Positions 23,666-42,400 of a stretch of 64,000 bases of DNA are shown in pieces. Numbering within the stretch: position 1 is the first letter of the stretch; each line of letters starts with the position of its first letter. Where the stretch lies: positions 57,154,852 through 57,218,851 of the forward strand of contig OY992538.1 in NCBI GenBank assembly GCA_963921195.1. The letters run 5' to 3'. Both the position numbers and the translations under genes were made by a program. The DNA comes from Pegoplata infirma. Taxonomy: Eukaryota; Arthropoda; Insecta; Diptera; Anthomyiidae. Below the pieces are notes generated by a model. The model did not search any database and had not been told where the DNA came from. It saw only the letters and a program-made list of their open reading frames with translations.

Positions 23666-24570
23666 TTCTGAAATAGAATTGAAAAATTTTGAAATACAAA
23701 TGATTATATACACTACTGAACATTTTGAAAAAAGAAAAACAAGTAAAAAAGTTAAATTCGGCCTTGCCGAATATACACTCAAAAAAAAAGTGAACTAAAA
23801 TCTGGGAAAATTAACTCAATTTTAAGAAAAAGAGGGAATGATTTGGCTCCAAAGATTTTTTTTCTTGGTTTTAGTTCATAATTTTCCCAAAAATAAGGAA
23901 AACAAAGTTAATTAATTTTAAGCCAATTTTAACTAGAAAATGGGAAAAATTATATTACACTTTAGTTCATTCACATTTTAAAACTAGATTGGGTCTAGAC
24001 CCTGCACCCATGGGGTCCGAACCCATGGGTCCAGTCCCTTTTAACTCGAGACCCTATTGGTTCCCATGGATTTTGACCCAAAATTTGTGTCCGTTTCGAT
24101 CTAACTTGCTTAGTTTTTGAGATACGGTAATAATGGGTCTGATAGGGTCTTGAGAATCTTAAAAACTGGATAACTCAAAAACTATTAATCGGAGGGCTTT
24201 CGGGTATTTTGCGGAAATTTTCTACGAGTCAAGAGCTACAAAAATGCCGTTGTACCTTTTCTCGTATTAGCAGTATTTACCGAGATATGTGCATATATAA
24301 AATTTTGGGAATTTCAAATTTTAGATCTAAAATTATGGTCTTGAGACCCCGATATAAGTATATGCAGAGCTAGGCTATTCCATACATTTCTTTGTGGTCT
24401 TTTTTTGGAAAATTTCATCCGTTTCGCTCTATCTCGCTTAGTTTTCGAGATATCGCCATTTTGAATTTTTAACTAAATTCTAAGAAGTTATATACTATAT
24501 TCTCAGAAGTTATTAACTAAATTCTAAGAAATACACTTCCTCAATTCAAAGAAGAGAAATGCGATGATCT

Positions 24571-29850
<5,280 letters not shown>

Positions 29851-30648
29851 TTAGTAAATTTAAACTAAACTTGAACTAAATTGTTTTTTAAGAAATATGT
29901 CTTAAAAATAAAGATACGTTTCTTAGATTTGTGGAAAATTTCTTTTACAGTAAGAATTTTTTTTCCTAATATTTAAAAATTCCATTTAAAGAAAACTATG
30001 AACTACTTTTAAGTAAATGAACTAAACTTTTTTCCTCATAGTTAAGAAAATTTCTCATTTTTTAGTTAAATTTTACTAAATTTTAGGAAAATTCATGATA
30101 AATTTTTAAAGACATTTTTACTTAATTTTAGTTATGTCTTTTTTTTCAGTGTAGTGATACCCTCCACAATTTCAAAAAGATTATTGAAAAAAACTTTATT
30201 TAAAAGAATATTGATTTTGAAAAAAAAAAAAATTTTTTAAAAAAAAATTTCCGCAAAAAAAAATTTTTGGTAAAAAAAATATCCTCGATTTTTTTCTTTT
30301 TTTGTCAAAAAATATGTTCGTACTTGTTTAAATACCATTTGGTGTTCAATTACGTTCACATATGTCAACCAGCAGCCGAATTAAAGCATTTTGTATTTTT
30401 AGGTTATGTTAAATGTACTAAAATTTTGGAGGTGTCCTTACATTTTCGTTCATAACTTTTAAACCACTGAACCGATATCGCTCAACTGCAATAACAAATT
30501 TCTCGGGAGAACTTCCAATAAATATGTAAAGTTTCAGTCACCTCCGTGTAATATTTTGGCCGTGATCACCATTTCCACATACAGACAGACGGACATCGCT
30601 AGAATGTCTTAAAATCGATCGGTGATCATGAATATATACACTTTATGG

Positions 30649-31921
30649 CAATGGTTCCCAACCTTTGATTGTCGCCCCACTGGGGGGCAATTTTAATGCT
30701 TTAGGGGGGCAACGAGCAAATTTTTCAGATTTTTTTTATTAAATAACCGAAAAAAATATTTTTTTTTGTTAAATCATTTAGTTGACTGTTAAAAACTTTT
30801 TCTAAAAATTTTGTTTAATCGTTTGTTAAAATCAATTTACCACAAGCAGTGTTCGAAAAAAACAGTACGTTATTTAACGTTCCGTTCCAAGAACACATTC
30901 ACTAAAAAGTTTTTTAGTGGTTGTGAAGGTGTTCGCAAACAGAATTCCGAACGTTATGCCTGCGAGTTGAAGAACAGAAACTTTACGATAACGTACCGAA
31001 CTAACAATAAAAAATAAATAAAATTCTTTTAGTGTTCTGTTTGCGAACTTTTGAGACATTTTTTTTTTAAATTTAAAATGGCGATATCTCGAAAACTAAG
31101 CAAGATAGAGCAAAACGGAGCACATTTTTGGTTCTTGGGATCCCCATAGTATCGCTAGGCCTCTACACATGGGTGGACCCCATTGGGTCCTTATTTTGAA
31201 TCTAAAAAAGTTAGCATTCCGGGAAATTTAAAAATGCACATATCTCGCTAAATACTGCCGACACTACATAAAGTCTAAAAGCGGTCATGTACTTCGAGAC
31301 AAGATCCACAAAAATGCTTTTAGACTTTTCATCGTGTCGGCAGTATTTAGCGAGATATGTGCATTTTTAAATTTCCCGGAATGCTAACTTTTTTAGATTC
31401 AAAATAAGGACTCAATGGGGTCTACCCATGTGTAGAGGCCTAGCGATATCATTGAGATCCCAAGAACCAAAAATGTGCTCCGTTTTGCTCTATCTTGCTT
31501 AGTTTTCAAGATATCGCCATTTTAAATTTAAAAAATGTCTCAAAAGTTCACAAAGAGAACACTAAAAGAACTTTATTTTGTTTCTAACCTAGTTCGGTAC
31601 GTTATCGTAAAGTTTCTGTTCTTCAACTCGCAGTCATAACGTTCGGAATTCTGTTTGCGAACACGTTCACAACCACTAAAAACTTTTTAGTGAATGTGTT
31701 CTTGGAACGGTACGTTTCGATAACGTACGGTCGCTCCATAGTTCCGTACAGAACACTAACGTACCGTACGTTAGAGTTTTTTTTCAAACCCTGACCACAA
31801 GTAAATTTTGAATTTTAAAAAAAATTTAAAAAATTTACAAATTTTTCTTGAGTGTAAGGGGACATTTTAGGTTTTTTAACTTACAAGTGGGGCATGACGC
31901 AAAAAAGGTTGGGAACCATTG
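30649..31921. mobile_element. hAT-like non-autonomous element with 8-bp duplication
   Basis: Inverted ends CAATGGTTCCCAACCTTT and AAAGGTTGGGAACCATTG; CTTTATGG is duplicated exactly at 30641-30648 and 31922-31929. The 8-bp duplication and GGTTCCCAACC-type end are hallmarks of hAT elements. It splits the mini-me core from its tail. No transposase. Confidence 0.85.
30860..31745. repeat. Fold-back core of the hAT-like element
   Basis: Arms of about 430 bp, centred near 31300, pair over TTCTGTTCTTCAACTCGCAG, CATATCTCGCTAAATACTGC and other blocks. Part of each arm (GAGATATCGCCATTTT, CTATCTTGCTTAGTTTTC) is also found inside MITE d at 11217-11262. Confidence 0.8.
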
Positions 31922-32010
31922 CTTTATGGGGTCCCAGACCGATATTTCGATGAGTTACAAACGGAATGACAAACTTATATATACCCTCTATCACTAAGTG
32001 GAGGGTATAA

Positions 32011-32939
32011 AAACTTGATGCGACTGGGACGCGACCTTACACAGTTAATTTCAATTGTTCTAGTGATCACAAATCTGGTTTAAAACTTTTCCATCACATC
32101 AGGTTTTGAGAAAATTTAGTTCAAAAAATCGCTGTTGTGGGCATTTTTTGCAACTAATAGCGGATGAACCCGATGTGATAGCGACTTAAAAATAAGTCTA
32201 GGTTAAAGCTTAAACACTACTCTTTAGAATGCTGCACTCATTTAGTCAGTCGCATTAACCCTAAGGGCACCAAATATCTCAATGATATCTTATTCACAAA
32301 AAACGATTTTTTCCTCTAAAAATCATATACAAAAAAATTTTATGCGAATGGAACGCCACCTTATACACATGATTACAATTATTCTCCTGGTCACAAATCC
32401 GGTCTACAAATTTTTCATTACAGTAGGTTTTGAGAAATTTGAAATACAAAGAAATCACGTTTTCGGGCATATTAAACAACTTATAGCGGATGAACCCGAT
32501 GTGCTAACGACTTAAAAATAATTCAATGGTGTAGCTTAAACATTGATCTTAAACATGTATAACTTATTTGATAAGTCGCTTTAACCCTTGGAGCACCAAA
32601 TGTTTTATAATAATCTCTTTTCCCCTACAAACGTCTTTTCGATACTGGGTAATAAGACATTATTGAAGAACAATTGGTGCTCAAAGGGTTAAGGCGACTG
32701 ACCAAATGAGTTTTGCATCTTAAAGAGTAATTTTTAAGCTTTACCCTCGACTGTTCATCTGCCATGAGTTTCCGAAAATGCCCAAAACAGCGATTTTTTT
32801 TTAGCTTTGACCTCAATTTTCTCCAAAACCTGATGTGATGAAAAAGTTTAGAGACCGGAGTTTTGACCAGCAGAACTATTGTAACCAAGTTTATAAGGTC
32901 GCGTCCATTTTCGATGTTTAGTCGAGTTTTTTGTGAAAT
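32011..32939. repeat. Three diverged copies of an unknown repeat
   Basis: About 32020-32250 and 32270-32600 are direct copies and 32620-32940 is inverted. They share CACATCAGGTTTTGAGAAAA-like and GCGGATGAACCCGATGTG-like blocks. Short open frames here are not conserved between copies. Confidence 0.5.
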
Positions 32940-33205
32940 ACAATTCATCATTTCTGAAATTGATTATTTACTTTTGAAAAACAATTGATAATTTCTAAAA
33001 TACAATTTATAATTCTTAAGCAGAATTGTTACTTTCTGAAATACTATTCATTATTTCTAAAATGAATTTGATTATTTCTAAAATGCAATTGAAAACTTCT
33101 GTAACACAAAGATAACATCTGTAATGCATTTGATAATTTCTGAAGTACAATTCATAACTTCTGAAATTCAATTAATAAGTAATTTCTGAAATAGAATTGG
33201 AAATG
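32940..33205. repeat. Minisatellite, inverse of 23090-23665
   Basis: Units like ATAATTTCTGAAATACAATT. About ten degenerate copies. Confidence 0.6.
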
Positions 33206-34075
33206 GTGTAGTATATCTAATGAAATCTTATCTCTTCTAAAGCCTAAACTCGCATAATTTTTTTTCAATGTTTTTTGTTACAAGGTCTTTTTTAAGATGT
33301 CTTTCGGAGAAAATTTGGTTTTTCAAATTAACATAAATGTTTTAATGACTACTGCAAAAGAAATTTAAACTATTAAACGCTTTCTAATAAAAGATTAAAT
33401 TTTTTATTAATTAAAAATAATAAACAAATTCAGTAGTGACAACATAAAGTATTAAATTTGTATTATCAAAAAAAAAAAAACCATTGAGTTATTTCAGTAT
33501 CAAAATTGAGTAATTAAACAGATAATTACACAGTGCTGCAAAAGTGAAAAAAATTAAGAGTGTTAAATTCGGCTGTGCTGAATCTTTTGTACCCTTTAGT
33601 TGGTTAAAAACAATAAAAAAAAACAAGTAGAAAAATTAAAGTTAAATGCCCTTTTTAAGTGACAGTAGATTTTGTAAAAAAATAAAATTTTTGATTAGAA
33701 ATATTTTATTTTGGTTAAAAAAACTTGTTTTTTAAGTAATTTTTAAAAAAAAAAATATAATTTGCTAATTTTTTTTTGAGTGTAAAATTTTTTTCGAGTG
33801 TAGTTTTTTTTTAGTGTAAAGATATTTTCGAGTGACAAAAATACGTTGTAAAATATTTTGTGACATGAATGTTTTTAAAACATGTTTAACGCTTTTTTAA
33901 CACGTGAATTTAAGGTGAAACTACACAGAAAAAAATAATAAAAAAAATATTTGAGTAAATTTTTAATGCTATTGAGTAAAAAATTACTCAATTTTGCGCC
34001 AGTAAACGATTTAATAGTATTGAGTAAATTTTTAATAAAAATTTATTAACTGTGCGATTCGCTATCTCGGTCGAA

Positions 34076-34162
34076 GTGAGTGACTACAAAATTTGTACGT
34101 AAAACAAAAACAAAAAACTCAAATTTGTTTTTGCTTTACGTACAAAATTTCTAGTCACTCAC
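34076..34162. repeat. Near-perfect 87-nt hairpin
   Basis: GTGAGTGACTACAAAATTTG pairs with the region ending CTAGTCACTCAC, and the TACGTAAA and AACAAA blocks also pair, leaving a loop of about 9 nt. The size is precursor-microRNA-like, but it lies within a transposon. Confidence 0.7.
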
Positions 34163-34639
34163 TTTGTACGACATACTGAATCAGGGCATAAATGTTTGAA
34201 AATAAATTTGAGTAGATTTTTAATTGACAAAATCAAAAATTTACTCAAAATTTATCTATTTATTATTTTTAGCGTCCAACCTGAATCAAATTACGTCGCG
34301 TAAGGCGTAACGCCCAATAATTTTTCGTTTCTAATATTTAAATGTGAGTTACCGAAATCAAACGGACGTAAAAATTTCAAATTTGATATGTTTGTTTTTG
34401 TTTTTTTTTACGTCTTGCGCTACGCATTTGATTCTGGTTTGACCCTTAAAAGCTTAAAAAAGTTTTAATTTTTTTACAAAAAGAAAACAAAATGCTTGTT
34501 TTTTCAAACTTTACCAAACATATTAATGTCTCAAAAACATAGGAAAATTTATAAAGACGATTACAAACTTTCATATACATACACAAAAAACTATAAACTA
34601 AACGAGAATTTAAAAAAACTATGAGAGTTAAAAAAAAAA

Positions 34640-35820
34640 ACAAGTAAGAAAATTATTGTCGGTCAAGACCGACCATACCTACCCTACCATAATACCCTAC
34701 ACCAGAGTTTCCCGGAAAATGGGTCCCGAGTTCAAACATGGACTGATAAGATCTATATTTTGTCAAATCTTTAATAAGTGTAAAAAGCACTCACAAATCA
34801 AATATGAGTAGAATAGGCTTCTTTTTGTTGACAATAAACCACTTCAACTGAATATCGGGCGAAATTTTCACATGGGACCTAAGTCCAAAAATGGTCCGAT
34901 GATAATTAGATTTGATAAGGTTTTTAAAGTACGCGTTTAACATACACAAACACAATTTTAATTAAATATTTTCTATTTTCATGAAATTTGAGAGGTTTAC
35001 ACTCAAAATATTTTGTAAGTAAATTCAACTGAAAAAACATTTAAAACAATCGTTTTTCCTTTTAAAAAACGGACTACTTATATTTCACTTGAAACAACAT
35101 ACTTTTTCAGTTATTTTTAAACGTTAATAAATGACTAGACATTCCGTAAAAACAAACGATATTTCAGTTATATTAACTGTTTCCAATTTTTTATTTTGTG
35201 AAGTAAAAATAAAATTTTTTGAATAACAAACTACAAAAACAGTACTTCTGTAAAATTATAAGGTATAATCAGTTACAAATAATTTAACTGATAAAAAATT
35301 TTTCCGTAAATTTTTGTAGTTTATTGTTTTAACAACTGTATAAATCTTTCAATAATTTAGTTTTTTTTTAAACAAACGATAAAACGTTTAAAACAACTTT
35401 ACCTAAAAACTGTTTTGAATAACCGTAAATAGTTACTGTAAAACTATTCTAGGTGTATGTGAAAATCGGGAAGGTGGTTTGTATGGGGGCTACAAGAAGA
35501 ACTGGTCCGATTTTTTAGTACGCGTTTTTAAAGTACGCGTTTAACATACACAAACACAATTTTAATTAAATGTTTTGTATTTTCATGAAATTTGAGAGAT
35601 TTATGTGAAAATCGGGAAGGTGGTTTGTATGGGGGCTACAAGAAGAACTGGTCCGATTTCTTTCAAATTCCGAATGGTGATTTGTGTGGATAAAACATGA
35701 ATACCTGCCAAATTTCGAAAAGATTGAGCCAAAACTAAAGAGGACCTTTGTATGGGGGCTAGGTCTAAATATGGACCGATTTTTTCCAATTTCAATAGGT
35801 TTCGTCCTGGGACCAAAAGA
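34640..35820. repeat. Dispersed repeat with GGTCAAGACCGACC end
   Basis: AACAAGTAAGAAAATTATTG start and CGGTCAAGACCGACC palindrome. A block AAATCGGGAAGGTGGTTTGT occurs twice (35461, 35609) and inverted near 3030. Interrupted by the MITE at 35000. Confidence 0.55.
35000..35455. mobile_element. CACTCAAAA-type MITE, family g
   Basis: CACTCAAAATATTTTGTAAG start and CTATTCTAGGTG end, with TA at 34998-34999 and 35456-35457. The nearby repeat at 35586-35600 (GAGATTTATGTGAAAAT) shows the empty site. Confidence 0.75.
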
Positions 35821-37335
35821 GGCTTTTGGTTTTTACTTAAATTGTTTTTAAAATTTACTTAAATTGTTTTTAAAATTTTTAAGTAAATTTTTAATTGTGT
35901 CAATTAAAAAATTACTCAATTTTTGTTTTTAAATTTAAACAAGTGAATGTATGTGTGAAATAAGGTGCTAAAATCCAATTTTTGGAAATCGCGTTTTTTT
36001 GCGAAATCGTACCTTCCTACAATAGTTCGACCTATTTGTAAGCAAATTTGTTAAAAACTTAATCGTTTTCGGCCATAAAAGTGACCTTAAAAGTTAAATT
36101 TCAAGTGTTTTTGGAAATATTTTATATTTTATCCCGGATACTAACATGTATTTTGCAATTAAACTAAAGGTAGTAAATAAAAATTCTTACATGTGAGATG
36201 GTTAACATGAAGGAAACATCCTAGGCTTTAACATGTGCCCATTGGTTTGGCAAAAAACGCCTATTAATCTTATCTATCTATAGTTAAAGTGTGAATGTGG
36301 AAAAAGGTATCATATATGATAAATATATCCATATAAAAACAAGATATTATTTTACGAAATAGTAAAGGCGAATTTTGATAATCTGTTCAATTTTTGAGGT
36401 TAAACTTAAAAACTGAATGGTTAGTACTTGTATCATAAATTATGAAATTTTTTTAACCCATTATGGGAAAATTTGTTGAAAATAAACCGTATAACAGTTA
36501 CTTTTTTTTGTTAAATTAACTACTCTTTATTATTCTTATATAAAAAGGAGTACTGAGTGGACCCCGTCTAAGTTTTGAAGAATTCATCATGCTAAATTTT
36601 AATTTTTAAAAAATAACACAAAAACCCTAAAACTATTAGTCAAATGTATTGAAATTCCTAGTAGAAATTGTAACATAGCACCTTATTCCACTAGAACAAA
36701 ATTTCACATCCAATTTTTTGCTACTTCCGCTCATTTGATTTGTATGAAATTTTCTACATAGATGCAAATGGTCCGTCTTCGTCTAACTGCAAAAACAAAT
36801 TTCAAAAAACTATTTTCTTTCGCGACTTATTCAGTTTTTTACTTCTCCTGAACAATTTGGTTTTTGGATTATAGCACCTTGTTCCACACCCACATTCAAG
36901 TGATTACTCAAATTTGTTTCCTCCATATTTTTTTCTGTGTAATCAGAAATTCACGGTTTTGCTTATAACTTTTGAACCACTGGACCAATTTAGCTGAAAT
37001 TCCCCAGGCCAGGGGAACGACAAATATATATGCCAAAGTTCAGCATCCTCAGAATTGGCTTTCAAAAGTTAGCGTGTTTTTTATCTCGTAAATTCACAAA
37101 AAACCCTTGCCGAAATTCAGTCTTTTGCTCATAACTTTTGAACCACTGGACCGATTTGGCTGGATTGCAATACCAACCTGATTGCAATACTAACTGCCCC
37201 ACATATAAATATGCCAAACTTCAGAAGCCTCCGTAAAGTCTTTCAAAAGTTAGCGTGTTTTCAACAGACAAAGAAACGGGCAGACGGACGGACATCGCTA
37301 GATCGTCTTAAAATCGATCAAGGCTCAAGAATATA

Positions 37336-38240
37336 TATGGGGCATTCCATGTCAAATCGGACACTTTGAAAAAAAAATTTTTTAGATTTTCCCAATTTGT
37401 TTACAGTTTTTAGTACCCTTTGAAAGCTTCTTCGTGGTAAATTTTCAGATTTTTTTGATGACCCGTTTAAAAAAAATCGAATTTTTAAAAATTGGTAGTT
37501 TTGTTCTTTACGCAAACTTCTTTTACTCATAACTTCTTCAATAATGGTCCAAATTTCAATTTTTTTTTTTTTTAAGTACTTTTTAAAAATAAAATCTCAA
37601 AAAATTCTTAAAAGCGCTCTAGTATGCGATTTTTAAGTTTTAAAATTTAAATCTCATTTTTGAAAATGTTTGTGCTCTTCGATTTTTTTGTGTAAAACTT
37701 CTATCGATTCTACCATTTTTTTGCCCAGGAGAATAGTGGGATAACGATTATTACTATTTCTTAAAATTTTTTTAAAATTTTTTTTTGTAATTTTCCAATC
37801 TTAAAATCATTTCTACTGCTCCAATGGTGCGTCATAGAGGGTTCATTTGTAAGACCGACCCCCATTAATTTTTACGTCTTACCATTTCTTTGGAACAAAC
37901 TAATACCCTATCTCCAATTTCTAAGGGGGCTCCCACACAAAACGAGATTTTTTAAAATTTGCTCCAACCGCTCTAACTGCCGTAATAGTGCCCTTAGAGC
38001 AACAAAATGTACGACCGACCTACAATATTTTTTTAGTCCAAACATTTTCTCTAAACACACCTACCTGCTATCTCTAATTGTTAAGGCGGTCCCCATACAA
38101 TTTTTTTTATTTTTTGTAAATTTATGTAATGAGTTTCTACCGGTCCAATGGTGCGTCCGAGAGGGGTCATTAGTGAGACCGACCTCCAATTATTTTTACC
38201 CTAAAACATTTTTTTAAAACATACCTACGCCCTATCTCCA
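37336..38240. mobile_element. Single arm of the GGGGCATTCCATGTC fold-back family
   Basis: Starts ATGGGGCATTCCATGTCAAA and runs to CGCCCTATCTCCAC, the centre of the full fold-back at 46884-49058. It is inserted in the TA-rich part of a mini-me-like element whose tail CTCTATCACTAGAGTGGAGG follows. Confidence 0.7.
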
Positions 38241-39458
38241 CTCTATCACTAGAGTGGAGGGTATAAAAAGTTGATTAAATTTTTAATACTATTGAGTAAA
38301 AAATTACTCAATTTTGCACCAGTAAACGATTTAATAGTATTGAGTAAACTTTTAATAAAAATTTATTAAATGTATGCCCAAAAATTTAAGTAAATTTTTA
38401 ATTGACTTAATTAAAACTTTACTCAAAACTTTTCGTTTTTTTTAATTAAATTTTAAATTATGTCAAGTGAAAAATTACCCAAAATTTATCAATTTATTTT
38501 TTTTTTAAGTTTAAAAAAGTTTCACATTTTTTTCAAAAAAATTTCAAACTTTTACCAAATATATTTATGTCTTAAAGACATAGAAAAACTTCATAAAGAT
38601 GATTTTAAACTTTTAAATACATAAATTAGAGTTAGGATTTAGGGAAGCTAAAAAGAATGCAGGTATTTTTTGAAAAAATTTTCGCTCTTTGGGGTGGTTT
38701 AACGCATCTGAAAACGCGGATTTTGAGCTGATTTTTCTGCAGAGAAAAAACGGCTAAATATATTGCAAATCTGATTTTACCAGTCGATTTTTGAAAAAAT
38801 TGAGGTCAAAGTTCACAAAAACTGCATTTTTGTGCTTTATTGAGAGCATTTTTTGTGATATTTTTGGATGATATTCTGGGATCGTACAACTCGTTTTCGA
38901 TTAACATTTCGATGCTGATTCTGAATATTGTCTTCTGAATAATTTAAAAAGAAAATGAAAAAACCTTATATTTCCGCCCGGTGGGTTTTTGGAACTTTTT
39001 TTAAGAGACTATTGTATTCTTTTTTGCTGTAGAATCGACTAATGAAATCAGATTTGCGATATATTCAATAATTTTTGCTCTTACAATGTCCATCAAAAGG
39101 GTTCTGATTGGAAACGAACCTACGACCTCTACGTTTAAAGGCTAGCACGATAACAGGGACCCCCTTCCACAGACAGGCTAATTTAAAATTTTATTTAAGA
39201 AACATTTTTGTTTTGTTCCTAATACTGAAAATATTAAAAATTCTGTATTGAAAATTTACCGATTTTGAAATACCAATTTTCTTATACCGGCCCGATATTG
39301 GCAAACCTACACCAGTCCAAATATAGACAATTCTAAAACATCTAATTTTTTGCCTAGAAATTTTTGATGAATTTTTCCTGACTCAATTTTAAATCATTAA
39401 ATACAAGCAATTTTTCGGGATTTTACATTTAAAAACTTTATACATTTCCCTTTTTTAC
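38241..39458. other. Gene A-B intergenic sequence, no gene seen
   Basis: 38270-38530 repeats the TTTTAATACTATTGAGTAAA element body of 33950-34280. 38640-39080 is AT-rich with no recognised element. A tRNA-like relic follows at 39110-39165. Confidence 0.4.
39110..39165 (-). other. tRNA-derived SINE head relic
   Basis: On the minus strand, GTTATCGTGCTAGCC, a TTTAAAC loop-like segment and the B box GGTTCGTTTCC (39120-39110) resemble the second half of a tRNA. The acceptor stem is not recognisable, so this is a SINE or tRNA relic at best. Confidence 0.35.
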
Positions 39459-39464
39459 TTTATT
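39459..39464 (-). terminator. Polyadenylation signal of gene B
   Basis: AATAAA on the minus strand about 32 bases after the gene B stop codon. Confidence 0.6.
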
Positions 39465-39495
39465 TCACTCAATTTTAGTGAATTTTTTTTAATTT

Positions 39496-42400
39496 TTATA
39501 AATTACATTTAACCATATCTTTATAATTACAAGTTAATGTATTCAAATCAAAATACAATGATGATGGACAAGTAAATGCGTTTAAGTCGCCATTATTACA
39601 AAAATAGAATTTTCCACAATTTTGCGAATCACGTTTATAACCATTTCCACCAATGCACAGTTTGTTAGCACCAACTGAATCATCTGGTAAATTATTTGAA
39701 TTATCATTATCATCGGGAATTGAAGGATCTGGTTTTCTACCAGTTAAACTTGTATTAATTTTACCAAAGAAAAGTTCATTAATGATGGTTAATAGAGGAT
39801 AACGTTTTGAACCGCATACACCACGGAAATCATCAGATTCTATTGACCATATCATAACACCGCCTAAACTTTCTTTCATCACATAGTCCACTTTAAGAGA
39901 AATACTTTTTTCATTTTCATAACCAATCCATTGGCGACCGTTGAAGGCATACGGTACCATTTGACTGGTTTCCCATTCTAGGGTCCATTGAGTTTTTTCC
40001 TTTTGGAATTTTTCACACAATTCATTGTAACCCACTACACCAGGCTCTACCGAATATTGTCCGGCCATGCCACGACCAATGTGAGCAGCTCCAACACCAT
40101 GATTTTTAGGATCTTCTAAGGTAAATGAACGGCCATAAAATGGTACACCCATAATGATTTTTTCACGGGGAGCTCCTAAGAAATTTTTTTATATAAAGAA
40201 AAGGTTTATATTAGAAAAATTTAGCTTTAGAAAGATTTTTTAATTAAATACATATGTTTTGATCTGAAAATATATGATTGTATACAATTGTATACAATTG
40301 TATATAATCAAATACAATTAGATGCCAAATTTGTCCCAAAGTTGGCCAAATACGGGATTTAATTAGGTCTCGATTTTGGCAATTCCAGATTTAATTATAT
40401 GCAATCAAATACGATCATATATGAATAGATATAAAAAGATCAAATAAGATCTAATCTATTATTACACGGGATACTGAAGTAGTAAAGTATTTTTCGTAAA
40501 AACCATTTTCAAATGCAATTTGAAAAAGTATCTATTGGATTTCGAAAATTCCATATAAAAATGTTAAGATTTCGTTTCCAACACGTTTTAGGTAAGGAAA
40601 AAGTATAAATCTGTGTATGAAACCTTTCCCTACATAAAATGTTTTAAATTCATAGAATTTCCTTAATAAAAAGGCTCAGATTCTGAGACATTTTTCGAAT
40701 CGAAAAAGTCTCAGATTCTGAGATATTTTTTGTATAGAATTATGAGACACTTTTAGTATTCTGACATTTTTCGTATGGAAAAAGTCTCACATTCTGGCAC
40801 AGTTTTCGTTTAGAAACAGTCTCAGATTCTGAGAAAATTTTTGTGTAAAAAAAGTCTCAGATTCAAAGCCTGAGGCTTTTGCTATACGCAAAATGTCTCA
40901 AAATCTGAGCCTTTTTGATAACCAAAATGACTCAGAATCTGAGACATATTCTGTAAAAAAATGTTTCAGAATCTGAGAAATTTTTCGAACCCAGAATCTG
41001 AGACGTTTTCTATAGGAAAAATTACATTTTTACTGTAGAAAAAGTCTCAGATTCTGAGACATTTTTTTTTAATACAAAAAGTCTCAGATTCTGAAACATT
41101 TTTCCTATAGAAAAAGTCTCAGATTCTGAGACATTTTTCCTATAGAAAAAGTATCAGATTCTGAGACATTTTTCCTGTAGAAAAAGTCTCAGATTCTGAG
41201 ACATTTTTCCTATAGAAAACGTAAGCTTTATAAAGATTTTTTTATTAAATATACAGAAATAGTAACGTATTTTTCGTAAACACCATTTTCAGATGTAATT
41301 CGGAAAATATCTATTGTATTTCGATTTTCCTATCGAAATGTCGCAGATTTTATAGAAAAATTTAGACTTTAAGATATTTTTCGTATAGCAAAAGACTCAG
41401 ATTCTGAGACAATTTTCCCATAGAAAAAGTCTTTGATTGTGAGATATTTTTTGTATACGAAAAAACTTAGATTCCGAGACATTTTCCAAAAGAAATAGAT
41501 TTTGAGACATTTTTCCTAAAGAAAAAGTCTCCGATTCTTAGACGTTTTTCCTATAGAAAAACTCTCAGATTCTGAGACATTTTTCCAATAGAAAAAGTCG
41601 CAGATTCCGAGACATTTTTCCTATAGAAAAGTCTCAGATTCTGAGACATTTTTTCGATACAAAAAGTCTCAGATTCTGCGACTTTTTTCTTATAGTAGAA
41701 GTTTTTTTTTGTCATGCGTTTTTTTCACGATGGAGTCCAAAATAAAAAAGAGCTACACCAGATCCAGATGTAATTCGTAAAAGATCAATTGTAATTCGAA
41801 GATTCTACTTGTAATTCGAAGATTCCATTTGTAAGTCGAAAATTCTATTTGTAATTCGTAATTCGATGATTTTTGTAATTCGAAGATTCTAATTGTAATT
41901 CGAATATTCCATTTGTAATATTAAGATTCCAGTTGTAATTCGTAAAGGATCAATTGTAATTCGTAAAAGATCAATTGTAATTCGAGAAATATCAATTGTA
42001 ATTCGAAAAAGATTAAATGCAGATCAATTGTAATTCGTAAAAGATCAATTGTAATTCGAAAAAAATCAATTGTAAATAGAAAAGGATCAATTGTAATTCG
42101 AAAAAGATTAATTTTAATTCGCAAAAGATCAATTGTAATTCCAAGAAACCATTATAGAACCCGCCGAAAATTTAGACATTTTAAGAGAAAAATAATTAAC
42201 GAAGCCAAATTTTTACGAGGGTATGCCACCGTTAGATAGATATTAAAATCTTTTTTCTTATATAAAAACATCATTTAGTTTCTTAAGAAGAAATAGATCG
42301 AAAATACAAAACACGAAAAAATCGCCATTTTTAATTCCAAAATTCGCAATATAGCCGATAAACAGAGATACCCCAGTTTTAAGTTTTAGGCAGATCTGTT

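Larger units (their letters stand above)
33924..36939. mobile_element. CACAGAAAA-type element, 3 kb, TA duplication
   Basis: Ends CACAGAAAAAAATAAT and (inverted) CACAGAAAAAAATATGG, with TA at 33922-33923 and 36940-36941. The empty site is GAAACTAATCTGAAATTCAC at 5297-5316. It carries nested repeats; 35830-36930 has no recognisable gene. Confidence 0.65.
33625..37325 (+). mobile_element. mini-me-like element split by a 3-kb insertion
   Basis: Left part 33625-33923 (AACAAGTAGAAAAATTAAAG start) and right part from 36940 (AATCAGAAATTCACGGTTTT, then a GACGG tract at 37275-37291 and the core) match 4999-5753. The break is at TA. Confidence 0.65.

Noticed and set aside
40680..42145. CRISPR-like regular repeats
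   Set aside because: Units are tandem and degenerate without unique spacers, inside an intron of a eukaryotic gene.
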